Shown here: positions 45,201 to 56,509 of the stretch, one piece after another
Layout: every line of letters starts with the position of its first letter
Position numbering within the stretch: position 1 is the stretch's first letter
Source of the DNA: Isoetes taiwanensis
Lineage: Eukaryota; Streptophyta; Lycopodiopsida; Isoetales; Isoetaceae
Length of the DNA stretch: 64,000 nucleotides
Assembly (NCBI GenBank): GCA_021234155.1
Contig: JAJEKV010000030.1
Location: 818,901 to 882,900 of the forward strand
Direction: 5' to 3'
Program-made: the position numbers and the translations under genes
Notes under the pieces: generated by a model
What the model saw: the letters and a program-made list of their open reading frames with translations, nothing else
The model's database searches: none
What the model was told of the DNA's origin: nothing

Positions 45201-46820
45201 GCACCTCATGAGCTAATCTATTCATTAAAAATAATCAATGCTCGATCTTGAGGTTTAGCATAAACTTTCTAGTGTTCATTCCAAGTTATGTTGTTAGAAT
45301 GCGTTCCATGGATTTCATAAACCTATGTATTGAATGGTGAACTCAAAACTTGTATTTTTTATCTTCTCAAGTTGTGGAAGCAATGCAAAAGAATGAAAAA
45401 CAAATATAAAAAGCTAGAACTATGAAAAATAAAGATAGATCTTTGCTATGTACGTTTCCCATAACCAGATTGGGTTAGGTGGGCGTTAAAATTTTCTTCC
45501 TTCCTTCCTTCCATTCTTTGGTCCACATGGCTTATGATCATTCAAGAAGCGAGAACATCCTCATCTTAATTAGTTGGTTGCTAGAATTGCATTATTTAAT
45601 GGTAAAGTTGAAGCCTGAAGCAAACCTGAACCTATATTAATCTCCACCTACCCTTCCAAAATTATGTTAGAGAAGGTAGAAATTTGCCATATCATTGTAT
45701 AAGTGACAAATGAACAATAAATAAAATTGGTAATCATAATTAGAGAGATTTAATTCTATATCCAATTAGTTAATTGTGGACCATAATGGTCCATGCCCAT
45801 TTATATTCAAATTTTACATATAGTAGTATGTTATTTTTAACATCAAATTGGAGATCTATGTTGCCAATGAAGCTTGAACCCATAAAATTATAGTCTATCA
45901 TGAAAGACAAGCTAAAGTTACTATTATTATACCTAAAGTAGGAACTCTTAAGCATAAAACACGTGTACTAAGTTTATGATAGTAAAAAAAATAAGAAGAT
46001 TTCATCGTGTGTTTTGCACTAAAATGATACAAACTATATTTTAAACTTCTATCACATGTTTCAGGTCAATCATTGAGTTGAAAAGAATGCTATCTTGCTT
46101 TAAAATATGGCAAGCCTAAGTACAAAACCGAGAAATGGTCCATGTCTATTTTAAATCAAATCTTGTACATAATATGTTACTTTAACATGAAATTCAAGAT
46201 TTATGTTGCCAAGGAAGGGTGACATTCATAAAAAAATATTGCCTACTTTAAAAAGATGAGTTTTTGTATTATTACCTTAGCTAAACTCTAATTTTGTGTA
46301 GTGGCAACCACTTCTAAATGTAAAGAATACATGGTTATTCACCATATTTAAGTTCATAAAATTCTTTATTATGAATGTATAAGTGGAATGAATGGGAGTG
46401 CATCATTTATTGCCTTTAGAAAGCTTATATATAAGTTTAGTTAAACCACATTAGTTCTATTTTTTGTCTGGATTCGTATGAATCTTCTTTTAGTGAAAAT
46501 TGAGATCAACATGACTTATAGACATTTCAAAAATTATTGGACTATAGATCTTAGAGTTGACAACTTATGGCCATAAGTCTTATGTCAAAACTTGTTATAG
46601 TAAAGGAGAAACAATTCACAACCTCAAAGCTTTTTTTGAGCTAAAATGGTTTGGCGACTTCATATAATGCCATCTAATATAACGAAACATGAAAACATGT
46701 AAATCAACATGTTTTATCATAAAACGTAAATTATTTTCAATTTTAGAAATGTTTGGACCCCTTTATGCTAGAAAGTTTGAAGAATGCAGTTCTGGACTCG
46801 CATAAAAACTGCTGAATTCA
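42230..46820. other. Long AT-rich intergenic spacer
   Basis: No gene is supported in 4.6 kb. ORFs are short, isolated and AT-driven. 44640-44880 is GC-richer and looks like a fragment of some other repeat, but I cannot name it. A short CTTC run occurs near 45498. Confidence 0.6.
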
Positions 46821-46827
46821 ATGAGGT

Positions 46828-47163
46828 TTGGGCAATCACCACAACATATCAGTAAATCTATTGGTCATGAAATTCTCCACGGCCATAAAGAATCGAGTGA
46901 AGATTCCAAAAGTGGTGGTATCTTGTGAAATGGAAATTTCTCTTGTTAGATACCTGGATTTAAGTGGCAGAGGGTATGCTGGACCAATTATGGTGGATGA
47001 ACCCAGAATAGTTCCAGTAACAACTCTAGTGTTAAATAAGAATTTAACATCATTAGAGATGCCAGCATCATCATCAATCAGCATAGAAGGAGTCGTATAC
47101 ATTGGCAGCGACTTAATGATTGTCGTAGCGGTTGACTTAGACACTAGGTCGATCGGTTCCTAA
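46828..47163. other. Bidirectionally open 0.33-kb stretch, coding status unclear
   Basis: The plus strand is open for 111 residues and the minus strand (46836-47144) for 102, in an AT-rich region where stops are dense. On minus the translation is balanced (for example FLFNTRVVTGTILGSSTIIG). A second minus open stretch at 47555-47789 ends at a donor-like GAGG|GTATAT. These may be exons of one decayed minus-strand gene. I do not recognise the protein. Confidence 0.25.
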
Positions 47164-47169
47164 CAAAAT

Positions 47170-48540
47170 AAATGTCTTAAGAAATCATACAGGCAGAATA
47201 ATCATTTGTTTACTGCACATTTGATAGATTACATGCTCATGACCTAAACATGATGTCCAAAACACGAAACTTAGCATGGTGATAAAGCTATTTGCTAAGA
47301 TAGCCTATCCAGCTATGCGAAAGTGAAACAAAACCTAGCAAGACCTTAACCTACAGAGTGCATCATCGTTATCTAAGATCAAGAGAACAAAGGAAGGAAA
47401 TACCTTGACAGTGGCTTGTATTGAACATAATGTATCCATGAATAAGAACAGTGGTTGCACGAAATCACTTTAATGAATTAGAGTAGCACATTTCCACCAA
47501 GCAAGGCAACCAGGGCATCTTGGCAAGATATTTGCATGTTGAAACCTTCAATACCTATAGAAGCACAAACACAAGACAAATATCATCAACATTTAACATC
47601 CTCTTAAAAAAATTTGAGAAAAGTAGAATATATACCCTCAAATAAGAGCATCTTGCAGACATGGGTGGCGAGATCGTTAGAAAAGTATACAATAAGTCCA
47701 ACACTTTCAATGCATGTACCGATTGGTCCGGTAATGACCCCCATTTTATTATGAGCGACCAAGAAGCCAATATAAAGTGATTGTATCATGGGACATGCAT
47801 TTCGCGGTGGTTGCCAAAGCGGTCATCTCCTAGTTCTTTGCGGGGAAGGATCAACTATGCAATAAGAGGCATCAACGCTTAACTAGAGTTTGAGAGATAA
47901 TTCCATCCGCAAGATTTAATAGCAACAAATATAAGAAATAGGACCCAAAGCAGAGATGCATTTACTATCAGCGTTACAATCCACTCGAGCAAACATCAAG
48001 GCTTAGGAAGCCCGGAGCTTTAAAGGAAAACCAAATCATGCTTGCATTGCGTTTACCTCCACAACAATCAAGGATCAAAGCATCAATCTTGGCTACATTT
48101 ATTTTCAACCATTAACGGATCGCTCCATAACTGCGCCAAAATGTGAACATTCCGAGACTTAGATCTTTCCAAAGATATTAAAAGCGCCAAATATGAAATG
48201 ATTAGGTCTCACGAGAAGTTAGATTAGTAAAGCAAACTTACCATCCACATTTTTGCCTACGCCACCGGATAAACATTGGGTCAAATACGCAGAAATGCCT
48301 CTCACGAGATGAGGCCATGCCCAAAGCTTCGTGTGTTGGACGACTCCTCCTTCCTACTCATCCTAATCTCAGATTCATCCGCTTATTTCTCCTCTTTCGC
48401 TTCGATATGAAATAGGGCGACGCGCTCTAAACTTGGTCAGGAGATAAATTCTTCCAATTCCCCTTCCAACACCGGTTCCCACACCCCTTATGGACCTCGC
48501 TCTAATGCTTGGCGGTCTTGCGGTTAACCAGTTTCCCACA
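47170..48540. other. Intergenic spacer
   Basis: Apart from the possible minus-strand open stretch at 47555-47789, nothing is recognised. Confidence 0.5.
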
Positions 48541-48544
48541 CCAC

Positions 48545-48697
48545 CCGCGGCAACAATGGCGGTAAGAGAGTTTACTGTGTAAGAGTAGGTTTTGGCGTAT
48601 CCACAAGATATCCTAGGTATATTCCAGCATATACCTAGGATATGCCAAAAGCCCACATAAACAAGGGTTTGCCCCCCTAGGGGCAACCCAAAAATGA
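48545..48697 (+). repeat. Two-hairpin dispersed repeat, copy 2
   Basis: The same two hairpins as at 42.1 kb. The 15-bp perfect inverted repeat is at 48608-48622/48629-48643, with the CCCC/GGGG hairpin after it. From AAGATATCC on, the match to copy 1 is almost exact. The upstream 60 bases are more diverged. Confidence 0.9.
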
Positions 48698-48732
48698 TAA
48701 TACAATAGATAAAAATGATCAATAAATAAAGT

Positions 48733-48820
48733 CCTCCCCTGCTCTCCCATTATGCCAGATAAATGGGCTCGCCCCTCTGGGCTCGCCCATTTATCAGACG
48801 TAATGGGCTCGCAGGGGAGG
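48733..48820. repeat. 88-bp imperfect palindrome
   Basis: CCTCCCCTGCTCTCCCATTA and GATAAATGGGC on the left pair with GCCCATTTATC and TAATGGGCTCGCAGGGGAGG on the right. It starts 35 bases after the two-hairpin repeat and may be part of the same mobile unit or a separate foldback element. Confidence 0.85.
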
Positions 48821-48829
48821 TGAACCCCT

Positions 48830-51190
48830 TCTTAGGTCTAAGAAGATTACGTTCACATGATGATAATATTTTTTAATGCTTAGAATTTGTGCATGATTTA
48901 AGGAAAGAAATTTCATTTGGATTGAAATTTGGATCAAAATCCAAAAAGGAAACGAAACAAGAAATGAAAAAAAAAGACGAGAAACAAGAAATGATTGTTA
49001 CGTACAAAACATTTGGCGTTCACACCAGCGGCTCCAGAACACACCAGCGGCGTCAGAACACACCAGCAGTGCTGCCCCTCAAATCAGATCCTGTAAGTTC
49101 CTATGTTTCTATAAGTTCTTGCTTTTGTGGGTTCTTGTTTTTGATTCAAAACACCCCAGATGGCGCCGTCCCCCTCAGACTAGACTGGATCGCCATTACT
49201 GCTCCCGGATTAAAAAAATCTGCAGAAAAAAGATGCCCAATGTTTCTTGTGTTTGTGGGTTTTTGTTTAAGCAATATCGAAGATGCCGGATTTGAGGCTT
49301 TTTCGAGGCTTTGCATTTCTTGTCACACTTTTTGTAGCATGTCTCATGAGCGTTGTCTTACCTTTGGAACCCAGGCGGCGCCGCCCCCCTCATTTTTAGG
49401 CCTTCTTTTGGCTTGAAGTTTTGTCAATGCCTTGAAATTTTGAAAGAATGGAACCCATACCTAAGCACCGGGAGATATTTTTTAAACATGTGGAGATGCC
49501 AAACCGTGGTATTTTTTGCAAGTGACAATTGTTTTCAATAAGGTTTTTAGTTCTTATATTGATAGAATGGAGCCCATGATTCACATAGAGGAGCTTGGTA
49601 AGGATTGCAAATGGATGACGTGTTTAGCAAGCTCCAATGTGGTATGGGCCTTGGTAAGGATTGCAAATGGATGACGTGTCTAGCAAGCTCCTATGTGGTA
49701 AAATCTAATTGGCATAAGTAACTTTAGTCCCTAGAAGTCCAATTTTATTTCACTTGTGAAACCAGTCTTTTATGCATCCTTCTTTATTGCATTTGTTGAT
49801 GAGAGTTCTTTTTGCTATTTATAGTTAACGTGCTTCTCTTTATTTTGCAGATGTAAAACTCGAAGGTAGTACAAGATATTAATTTGCTAATGGTTCAAAC
49901 TAGAGCCAAGAATCTAGATTTTCAGCCTGTAGGTTTGGAGTCACCCAAATTGAATAGAGTAAAAGCACTTAAATCATGTCTAATAGTTCTATCACCCCAG
50001 ATCATGAAACATTGCAAGAAGAGGATGTCCATGGAGGAGACAATAAGAAATGGAAAATGACGCCCCTATATTCAATTCCAAGACCACAGCAGGTGTTGGC
50101 ATATAAGAAACAATGCCACATATGAAAGGCTAGAGGATGATAGCAATGAGGATTTGATGCAACCTTCCTGATGGAAATGATTTTTGAGACCTTTGATCAG
50201 CTCAAAAAGGATAAATGTGCAAGACACTAAAAGTGACGAAAAGAAAGAAAAGTGAAGCGCAAAGTTATTGATGTATCAGATGAGGAGACTATAGAGGTTG
50301 GGCATATAGAGCAGACATGTCCACAACCCTTTGAAACTATTTGTAGGGTTGCCTCATTTCTTCTTTGGTTTCTCAGGTCTAGAATATGCTCTATCATTTG
50401 TCATCGTCAAGGCACCAAATGTTTTGCAAGTCCACAAAGACAAAGCAATGAAAATTATATTTGGTTCATGGAGTATTTATTGGAAATGCTTTGTCCAGAA
50501 TTTCTTTGCATGAACAAGCTCAACATTAACGCGCTTGTGCTATTCATGGATGCCATTGCTTCACATTTGTTAGCATATGCAAACTTATGAAGCTGGATGT
50601 ATTGCGTTCGAGGAGCAAGGATGCAAGATATGAGTTGAACTCTGAAGATGATGATGTTGTGGAACAAGGTGTTGAGGAGCTCGACGAACAGTAAAATCTC
50701 ACTCCTTGAAGATACATAGTATGCACTTGTAGCTATATATAATTAGTAGTTAGTGGTTGCTAGTATTGCTACATGTTTGCAATGTAATGCCTCTAAGCGT
50801 TCACCTATTACAGCTGTTTGTGGATGATAAATGTATTGATGAGATAGACATAGCAAATATCACATTGCTATCTCGTCTGCATCCTTTATCAGACATCTAG
50901 TTTATCTATCTGTATATTTAATAAGCATGTTTTGGTACCAACAAAAACTATGGCAAACATTTGTTGCACATTTTCTGCTTAACTATGCTTTTGCATTTTT
51001 GTTAGGTTCTACATATTGCTTTCTTCGTCTTATTTTGGATAATGATTAAAGAAAAGGAATTGTTTATGCTTTATGAGACTCTATAATTAAAGCAAAGTTA
51101 GATACTTAGAACATGTCTTAAAAATTTATAAACATTTATTCACATACATGTATATGCCTATGAAGGATTTTTTAGAGGTATGTCTTGCAC
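48830..51190. other. Spacer with unassigned ORFs
   Basis: A 175-residue ORF (48889-49416) has no recognised domain and is not called. 50250-50695 contains coding-like pieces (KRKVIDVSDEETIEV; an acidic end ARYELNSEDDDVVEQ with GVEELDEQ and stop near 50694) that may be the remnant of a transposase or host gene, but the frames do not join and I cannot name it. A 35-40 bp duplication (CTTGGTAAGGATTGCAAATG...AAGCTC) lies at 49594-49693. Confidence 0.4.
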
Positions 51191-51199
51191 AACCTATAA

Positions 51200-51731
51200 A
51201 AACCCCCTAAACCATCCTTAGAAAAACCCTCGAAAAATGCACTCGCAGATCAGATGTTTCTTCAAGACAGAGATCCAACTCGCATGGCGATCCAGTAGCC
51301 TCTTTCACACCTCTCTCCGTAGTCAAGAGGTTCTTTTGGGGGTGTATCCTCGTGGGTGGTCCTGTGTTCGTAGTCCGGGCCTTCCATTTGTGTAAGGCTT
51401 GGCTCTCTTGTGGCTCATTTGGAAGCGGCGATGCATGAAGGTGTTCGGGAATGAAGAGGTGCAACACGGTGTTTTGATCCGGTTGAGATACAAATTATAT
51501 CTTTCCTATCTGGCGTCCCCCCGGAAAAGAGCAATTCAAAGGCGGTATGGGAAAAGGACCCTCCTCATTGTAGACAATGAATGGGGTTTGTTTCGAAATG
51601 TAGGTAGTGGTCTATGTGCGATTCGGGTTCTCGCGGCGTGGTTCTTTGTCGGGTGAGTACCCCAGTATCGCTCTTCTTGTACTTACTCTGTATTAATGCT
51701 AATTAATTTGATCCTTCAAAAAAAAAAAAAT
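51200..51731 (+). mobile_element. LINE 3' fragment with poly-A tail
   Basis: GLALLWLIWKRRCMKVFGNE (about 51390-51450) is the region after the zinc-binding tail of plant LINEs. The sequence ends GATCCTTC plus an A run (51719-51730), the same 3' end as the minus-strand LINE at 15.5 kb. The element is 5'-truncated. The upstream limit is approximate. Confidence 0.7.
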
Positions 51732-51734
51732 GTT

Positions 51735-53250
51735 GAATGCACCATGTAAAAATACTATGCAATGGCCTCAATGCCATGTTGCCGTGCCACAAAATCTGTA
51801 TCCAAAATGACTTCTACAAATGTAGACATAAAGTCGTCAATGATCTGTAGCAGTGGAAACCAGAAGATATAATGCCTGAAGCTCAGTATAACCACTTTAG
51901 CCATGAAAGATATGGAAAAGAGACAATACCGTCTCAGAGTTCATGTTGTTGCTCAAAATTGTTGATATTTTAAAAGCAACAGTCCACAATTCCGACATGT
52001 CCTCCAAACGTAATATAAAGATAGATAGTATTTTAACCTCTTATGTCGGTTGGCCCATTTTTTGCAATATCGGCTAGTGCTTTAAATTATCTAAGAACAA
52101 CCTTAGCCTCAATTGGCTTTCTTCATTGTGCTAAAAAGAGGACAGAAACACTTCAAACATCACCTTATCCCTATCCAAAATTGAATCATAAGCAAAAGCC
52201 TCACTCCATCAATCACCATTTCCTCAGAAGAAGACAGACTATGTTGGTCTGCATTTGAAACATGAACATAGTCCTCGTTTTTGCATGCCACACCATGTTC
52301 TACATCCTCAGATGGTATACTACTAGTAGCCTTCTGGTGTGCTTTAAAGAACTGATGCTGCCTCAATCGTAAGATTTAGTACTGTGTAACGTATCCTCTG
52401 TTGTGGTATAAACTGCAGGTTCCATGGCAGATTCAACATCTACTGATAAAAAGACACACAATGAATTATCCTTTATACGACAATTAACGTAAGTAAAAAT
52501 TAGATGCATCTTAATTCTACATTTTCTTCTTCGTTTTTTTTAACATACACTAACAAACGTACTATCATCATGATACCCAACAAGGCCCATAGTGCCCATG
52601 GTATAACTTCAATAGAAACTGCACAAATTTTTTTATCTAATGCCCCATGCTCAGCTTTGTTAATAACACATCCCACTCTAGAGTAAAGATACACAGCCAG
52701 ACTTCCCAAGAAATGCATCCAACATTAATGCACATTATGGAAAATGTGAGATCCATTATGGGACCATTTAAAGAGCGGCCAAGACAGACTGCTGCAACCT
52801 GAGTCCCTCGTTCAGATTAAATCAGAAAGCAGATACCATTTCATTAGCACTAATGTAGCTTATAGCTCTCATATATTTTATTTGAGTTATTAAATGCAGT
52901 TGAAAAGAAATTAGGCACATCCAAGCGAATATTATTCTTGGGAAGACTCTTCAAGCAAAAACAACAACATATGGCCGAAGTGAAGTGGCTTTCTTATTGA
53001 GCGTTCAAAATCAAAGTACAAAAGCATAGTAGTAAAAATGATTGGCAAGAAAGATAGAAAGCTAAATAAACCCCGGAAGTAGACAATTACCGAGGGTTTC
53101 AATAAGAATAGAGATAAGCCACAATGATTCTCAAAGTCAGAGATTTATCAACTGGAATAAAAACCCCGCCCTTTCGGGTTTTCGAGGAAAACCATGGAGA
53201 TAAATAACAGACTAAGAGTCACACAAGTGCATCATCCAACCATCATTGAC
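51735..53250. other. Intergenic spacer
   Basis: No gene is supported. AGATAGATAGTATTTTAAC near 52020 repeats the SINE tail at 32.06 kb. A 46-base segment at 52934-52980 recurs at 54136-54181. Confidence 0.5.
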
Positions 53251-53472
53251 AATAATCCTTGTGCATCCGCAGTCTTCACATAACAATTGCAAACTCCAAA
53301 TGGCCATGATAGCTTGACAGAGTGAGAAGCCGTTGAAAATTCATCTATAGTTATGAAGCCAAATAATCCTTGTGCATCCGCAATCTTCGCATAGCAATTG
53401 CAAACTCCAAAAAGCCATGATAGCTTGATAGAATACGAAGCCGTCGAAAATTCATCCTTAATTATAAAGCCA
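53251..53472. repeat. Tandem duplication, unit 111 bp
   Basis: AATAATCCTTGTGCATCCGCA starts both units (53251 and 53362). The units differ at about one base in ten. It creates an internally repetitive 110-residue minus-strand ORF that is not a real gene. Confidence 0.9.
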
Positions 53473-53708
53473 CAGCTCCACAACGAAAGCAGCTTGAAAT
53501 AGTATCCATAGTCATGAAGCCATGGCCGAATTAAAATGCGACTTGAATAGATCTGAAAGAACAAAAAACTTGAAACTGAAACCTGTTAAGGAACCATTAG
53601 TCATGTCAAAGTCCATAACATGCATACAAGAAAATATTTCCAGTTCAATATGAAGCAAGAAGCGAAAGCAAGCTACCCATATAGAATGAGCATAAGTTTA
53701 AAGGACGA

Positions 53709-53861
53709 GGGAAGAACATCCGCCTAGCCGGGGAATGACATCTCGCAAACTAGCGCGCGGGGAAGAACATCCGTCCAAATAACTCAACACAGAAAAACAA
53801 GGCGGGGAAGAACATCTGCCTAGAAGAAAGTATGCAACTAAGGCAGGGAAGAACATCCGTC
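53709..53861. repeat. Four interspersed copies of GGGAAGAACATCYGYC
   Basis: Copies start at 53709, 53759, 53804 and 53846, with unrelated 26-34 base spacers. Confidence 0.8.
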
Positions 53862-53954
53862 CATAAATTACAAATGAAGAAAATATAAACAAATGAAGTG
53901 AGGAAAAAAGACCACACATTCCCAGTATATCGCAAAAGGGCATGGGAGGGTGGG

Positions 53955-54136
53955 AAAGTAGGAAGGCAAAACACAAAAAAAGATGGAACGCTCAAGAGGA
54001 AGGCCGATGGATGAAAAACCTAGAACCGATGAGATATATAATCTGTAAAAAAGATCTTATGGAAAAAATAGACGTTCCAAAAAAGGGCCCGTCTTCTCCA
54101 AGAATGATGGTTCTATGTTGCCATAGAACCATTGCA
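53955..54136 (+). repeat. Dispersed 0.18-kb repeat, copy 1
   Basis: It matches 56333-56508 with a few indels. The shared part ends exactly where the segment shared with 52934 begins, making this locus a junction of two repeats. Confidence 0.85.
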
Positions 54137-54148
54137 TTCTTGGGAAGA
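54092..54148. other. 57-bp hairpin
   Basis: TCTTCTCCAAGAATG and ATGGTTCTATG pair with CATAGAACCAT and CATTCTTGGGAAGA around a loop of about 4 bases. The inner ATGGTTCTATG/CATAGAACCAT stem is perfect and is also kept at 56479-56506. The outer stem is present only here. It could be a small-RNA precursor or the core of a foldback transposon. Confidence 0.6.
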
Positions 54149-54199
54149 CTCTTCAAGCAAAAACAACAACATATGGCCGAAAGAAGAGGAACACTCCAC

Positions 54200-56330
54200 C
54201 TCATAAACCCTAGGTGCAATGGTAGATGGCAGGAAAATCTAATGAGAAAAGAAAAGATGAGATGCAAAACAAGACAATAGGAGAAAAAGAAATCAACAAA
54301 CATCAAGAAAGAAAAAAGGAGAGAATGAAAAATAAATTTTCTCCAGACAACATGCTACATGAAAATGAATAAGAGGGAAAGAAGCTCAAAGCATTTTAAA
54401 TGCAAAGAAGTTAAAGCAAGACCCATGAAATTTGAGAGTCAAACGAGAAGTTTGAGTTGGAGGTAAAACAGATGGAAGATGAAGCCGCAGGACATCTTGA
54501 ATAACTTTATAAGCAACGAAGTCAAAGTTGCCAAACCAAAATGCAACAATAAGATACTAAAGTGCAACCTTGGCCCTATGGTCTATAGACACCAAAAGAC
54601 ATGAATGAGATCGTATACAAATTCATATAAGGATAAATAAATGCTCAAGAAAAACTGTAAGAAGAAATATCAATATGCCACTCAATTCAATGGTAAAAAG
54701 ATGATTATACGAGATATAAAAGTGTATATGGGAGAATCTACAAGGATCAAGGCAGGCGAGGATGCTTGCAAAGGACTAGAATGAAAACTATGGTCTTGGA
54801 GCAAAGGTGTTCGAGCGAAAACGCTATCGAGTTCAGGAACATAACCTACAATTTTACATCTAGTCCAGAATAAAACTATGGGCACAGACAACCTCGAACA
54901 AGAATAAAAAACTGTAGTTAAGGAAAAAACGTTATGAGTGTTATGAGTGTTATGAGTACAGGAACATCAACTTCGAACTAAAATTAAACCATAGTAAATG
55001 GTTCAAGAAACATAAGCTACCGTTTCACATCTAGTCTAGAATAAAATTATGGGCACAGGGCAACTTCAAACTAGTATAAGTCTAAAGTCTATTGTCTATA
55101 GGGCAAAATCGAACCTCCGTTTTACATCTAGTTTAGAATAAAATTGTGGGCACGGAGCAACTTCGAACTAGAATAAATTACAGTACGTAAGACAAATTCG
55201 AAACTAGATCATTGGGGAAACAACTCAAGCACGTTCGTTAATTTAAGTGGGAGAAAATACTTAATATTCAGTTATGGCATAACGGCATAAAGCAAAAACG
55301 GCAAAGCGTTTGGTGGTTTTGGAATTGGAATCAATACAATGCTCATGCCGAAATTTTACAGCCACGGACGGATAGAAAAAACAGTCGATCTTATGACTAA
55401 ATCGAGCAGAGGCAATTGGATTCTTGCAGAAACAAATCGCCACTGCCGATTGAATAGTCTGGATTGCTTTCTACAAAGAAGCAATGGCATAAGCCTTCCA
55501 CGCAGAGGCGGTGTGACGTAACGATTAGGAAAAACATGAGGCCAAAATAAAAGGCAAGGGTCAAGACAGAATGATACAACCAAATCCCATCTCGTGGAGT
55601 TTGGAAATAGGTAAGCAAGGCTTTAACTTAGGATGGATAGGCTCATAAAGCCGCATCACAATCCAACAACTGAATGATCCGAAAACAATAGGTTACGCTC
55701 AAATAAAATAGGGTCATTGGAAATATTCGGGAAAATAGACCTTTTCCTTTATAACTATGTAAAGGAGCTGGGATCCAGAACAAAAGGGGTAAAAAATTTT
55801 GACGAGCACTTGGCTCAGAAGATGAAGAGCCAAGCTTTATCCAAAGAAAACTAGAGCAACTAAAGACAACAAAACAACCGTGAGCATCGGTCCAAGTGAA
55901 GAAGAGAAAGTTTCCTTGGAACAAATACAAAGAGCTCATCCTGATCTGGTTATACTAAGCGGAAAAAATGATTGAGAGAAGAAGAAAGAATCTTTTTAAA
56001 CAAGTATCAAGATTTGGAGAAGAGAAGAGCACAAAGATTCAAAGAACGAAGAGATTTCTTAGAAACAAGTACCAAGGCAAGAACCCAACGGTTCCTGAAA
56101 GCAAAAAATAATTAGTTAAAAAACTTCGATATGATTGCCACAAGAATCGTTAACACAAATAAAGTAAACAAGAAAACTTATAAGACTCACACGACAAAGA
56201 AAAGAGCAATCTTTTACCTAAACAGCCATGTGAACCTAACATTACACACCACCTACAACTAACCACAACCACAACTAACCACAAGCTAACCACAACTAGA
56301 TAATTAAGCGAAGTAGCATAGAGAGTAGTG
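54200..56330. other. AT-rich spacer with degenerate repeat
   Basis: TTTTACATCTAGTYTAGAATAAAAYTRTGGGCAC recurs at about 54852, 55024 and 55119, with AACTTCGAACTA nearby each time. This is a decayed tandem array. No gene is supported. Confidence 0.55.
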
Positions 56331-56332
56331 AA

Positions 56333-56508
56333 AAGTAGGAAGGCAAAACACAAAAAGATGGAACGCTCAAGAGGAAGGCCGATGATGAAAACCTAGAACT
56401 GATGAGATATATAATCTGTAAAAAAGATCTTATGGAAAAAATAGACGTTCCAAAAAGGGCCCGTCTTCTCCAAGAATGATGGTTCTATGTTGCCATAGAA
56501 CCATTGCA
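56333..56508 (+). repeat. Dispersed 0.18-kb repeat, copy 2
   Basis: Counterpart of 53955-54136, including the inner hairpin. It lacks the outer stem because the following sequence is unrelated. Confidence 0.85.
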
Positions 56509-56509
56509 A

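Noticed and set aside
48889-49416. 175-residue plus-strand ORF
   Set aside because: Composition shifts abruptly (Lys-rich, then Pro/Cys/Phe-rich), there is internal short repetition (ACACACCAGCGGC) and no recognised domain. Left as unassigned.
53232-53564. 110-residue minus-strand ORF with internal repeats
   Set aside because: The repetition comes from the 111-bp tandem duplication. There is no gene-like context.
53709-53861. CRISPR-like array of four GGGAAGAACATC repeats
   Set aside because: Plant nuclear context, repeats of only about 16 bp with variants, no leader and no cas genes. A minisatellite-like feature.
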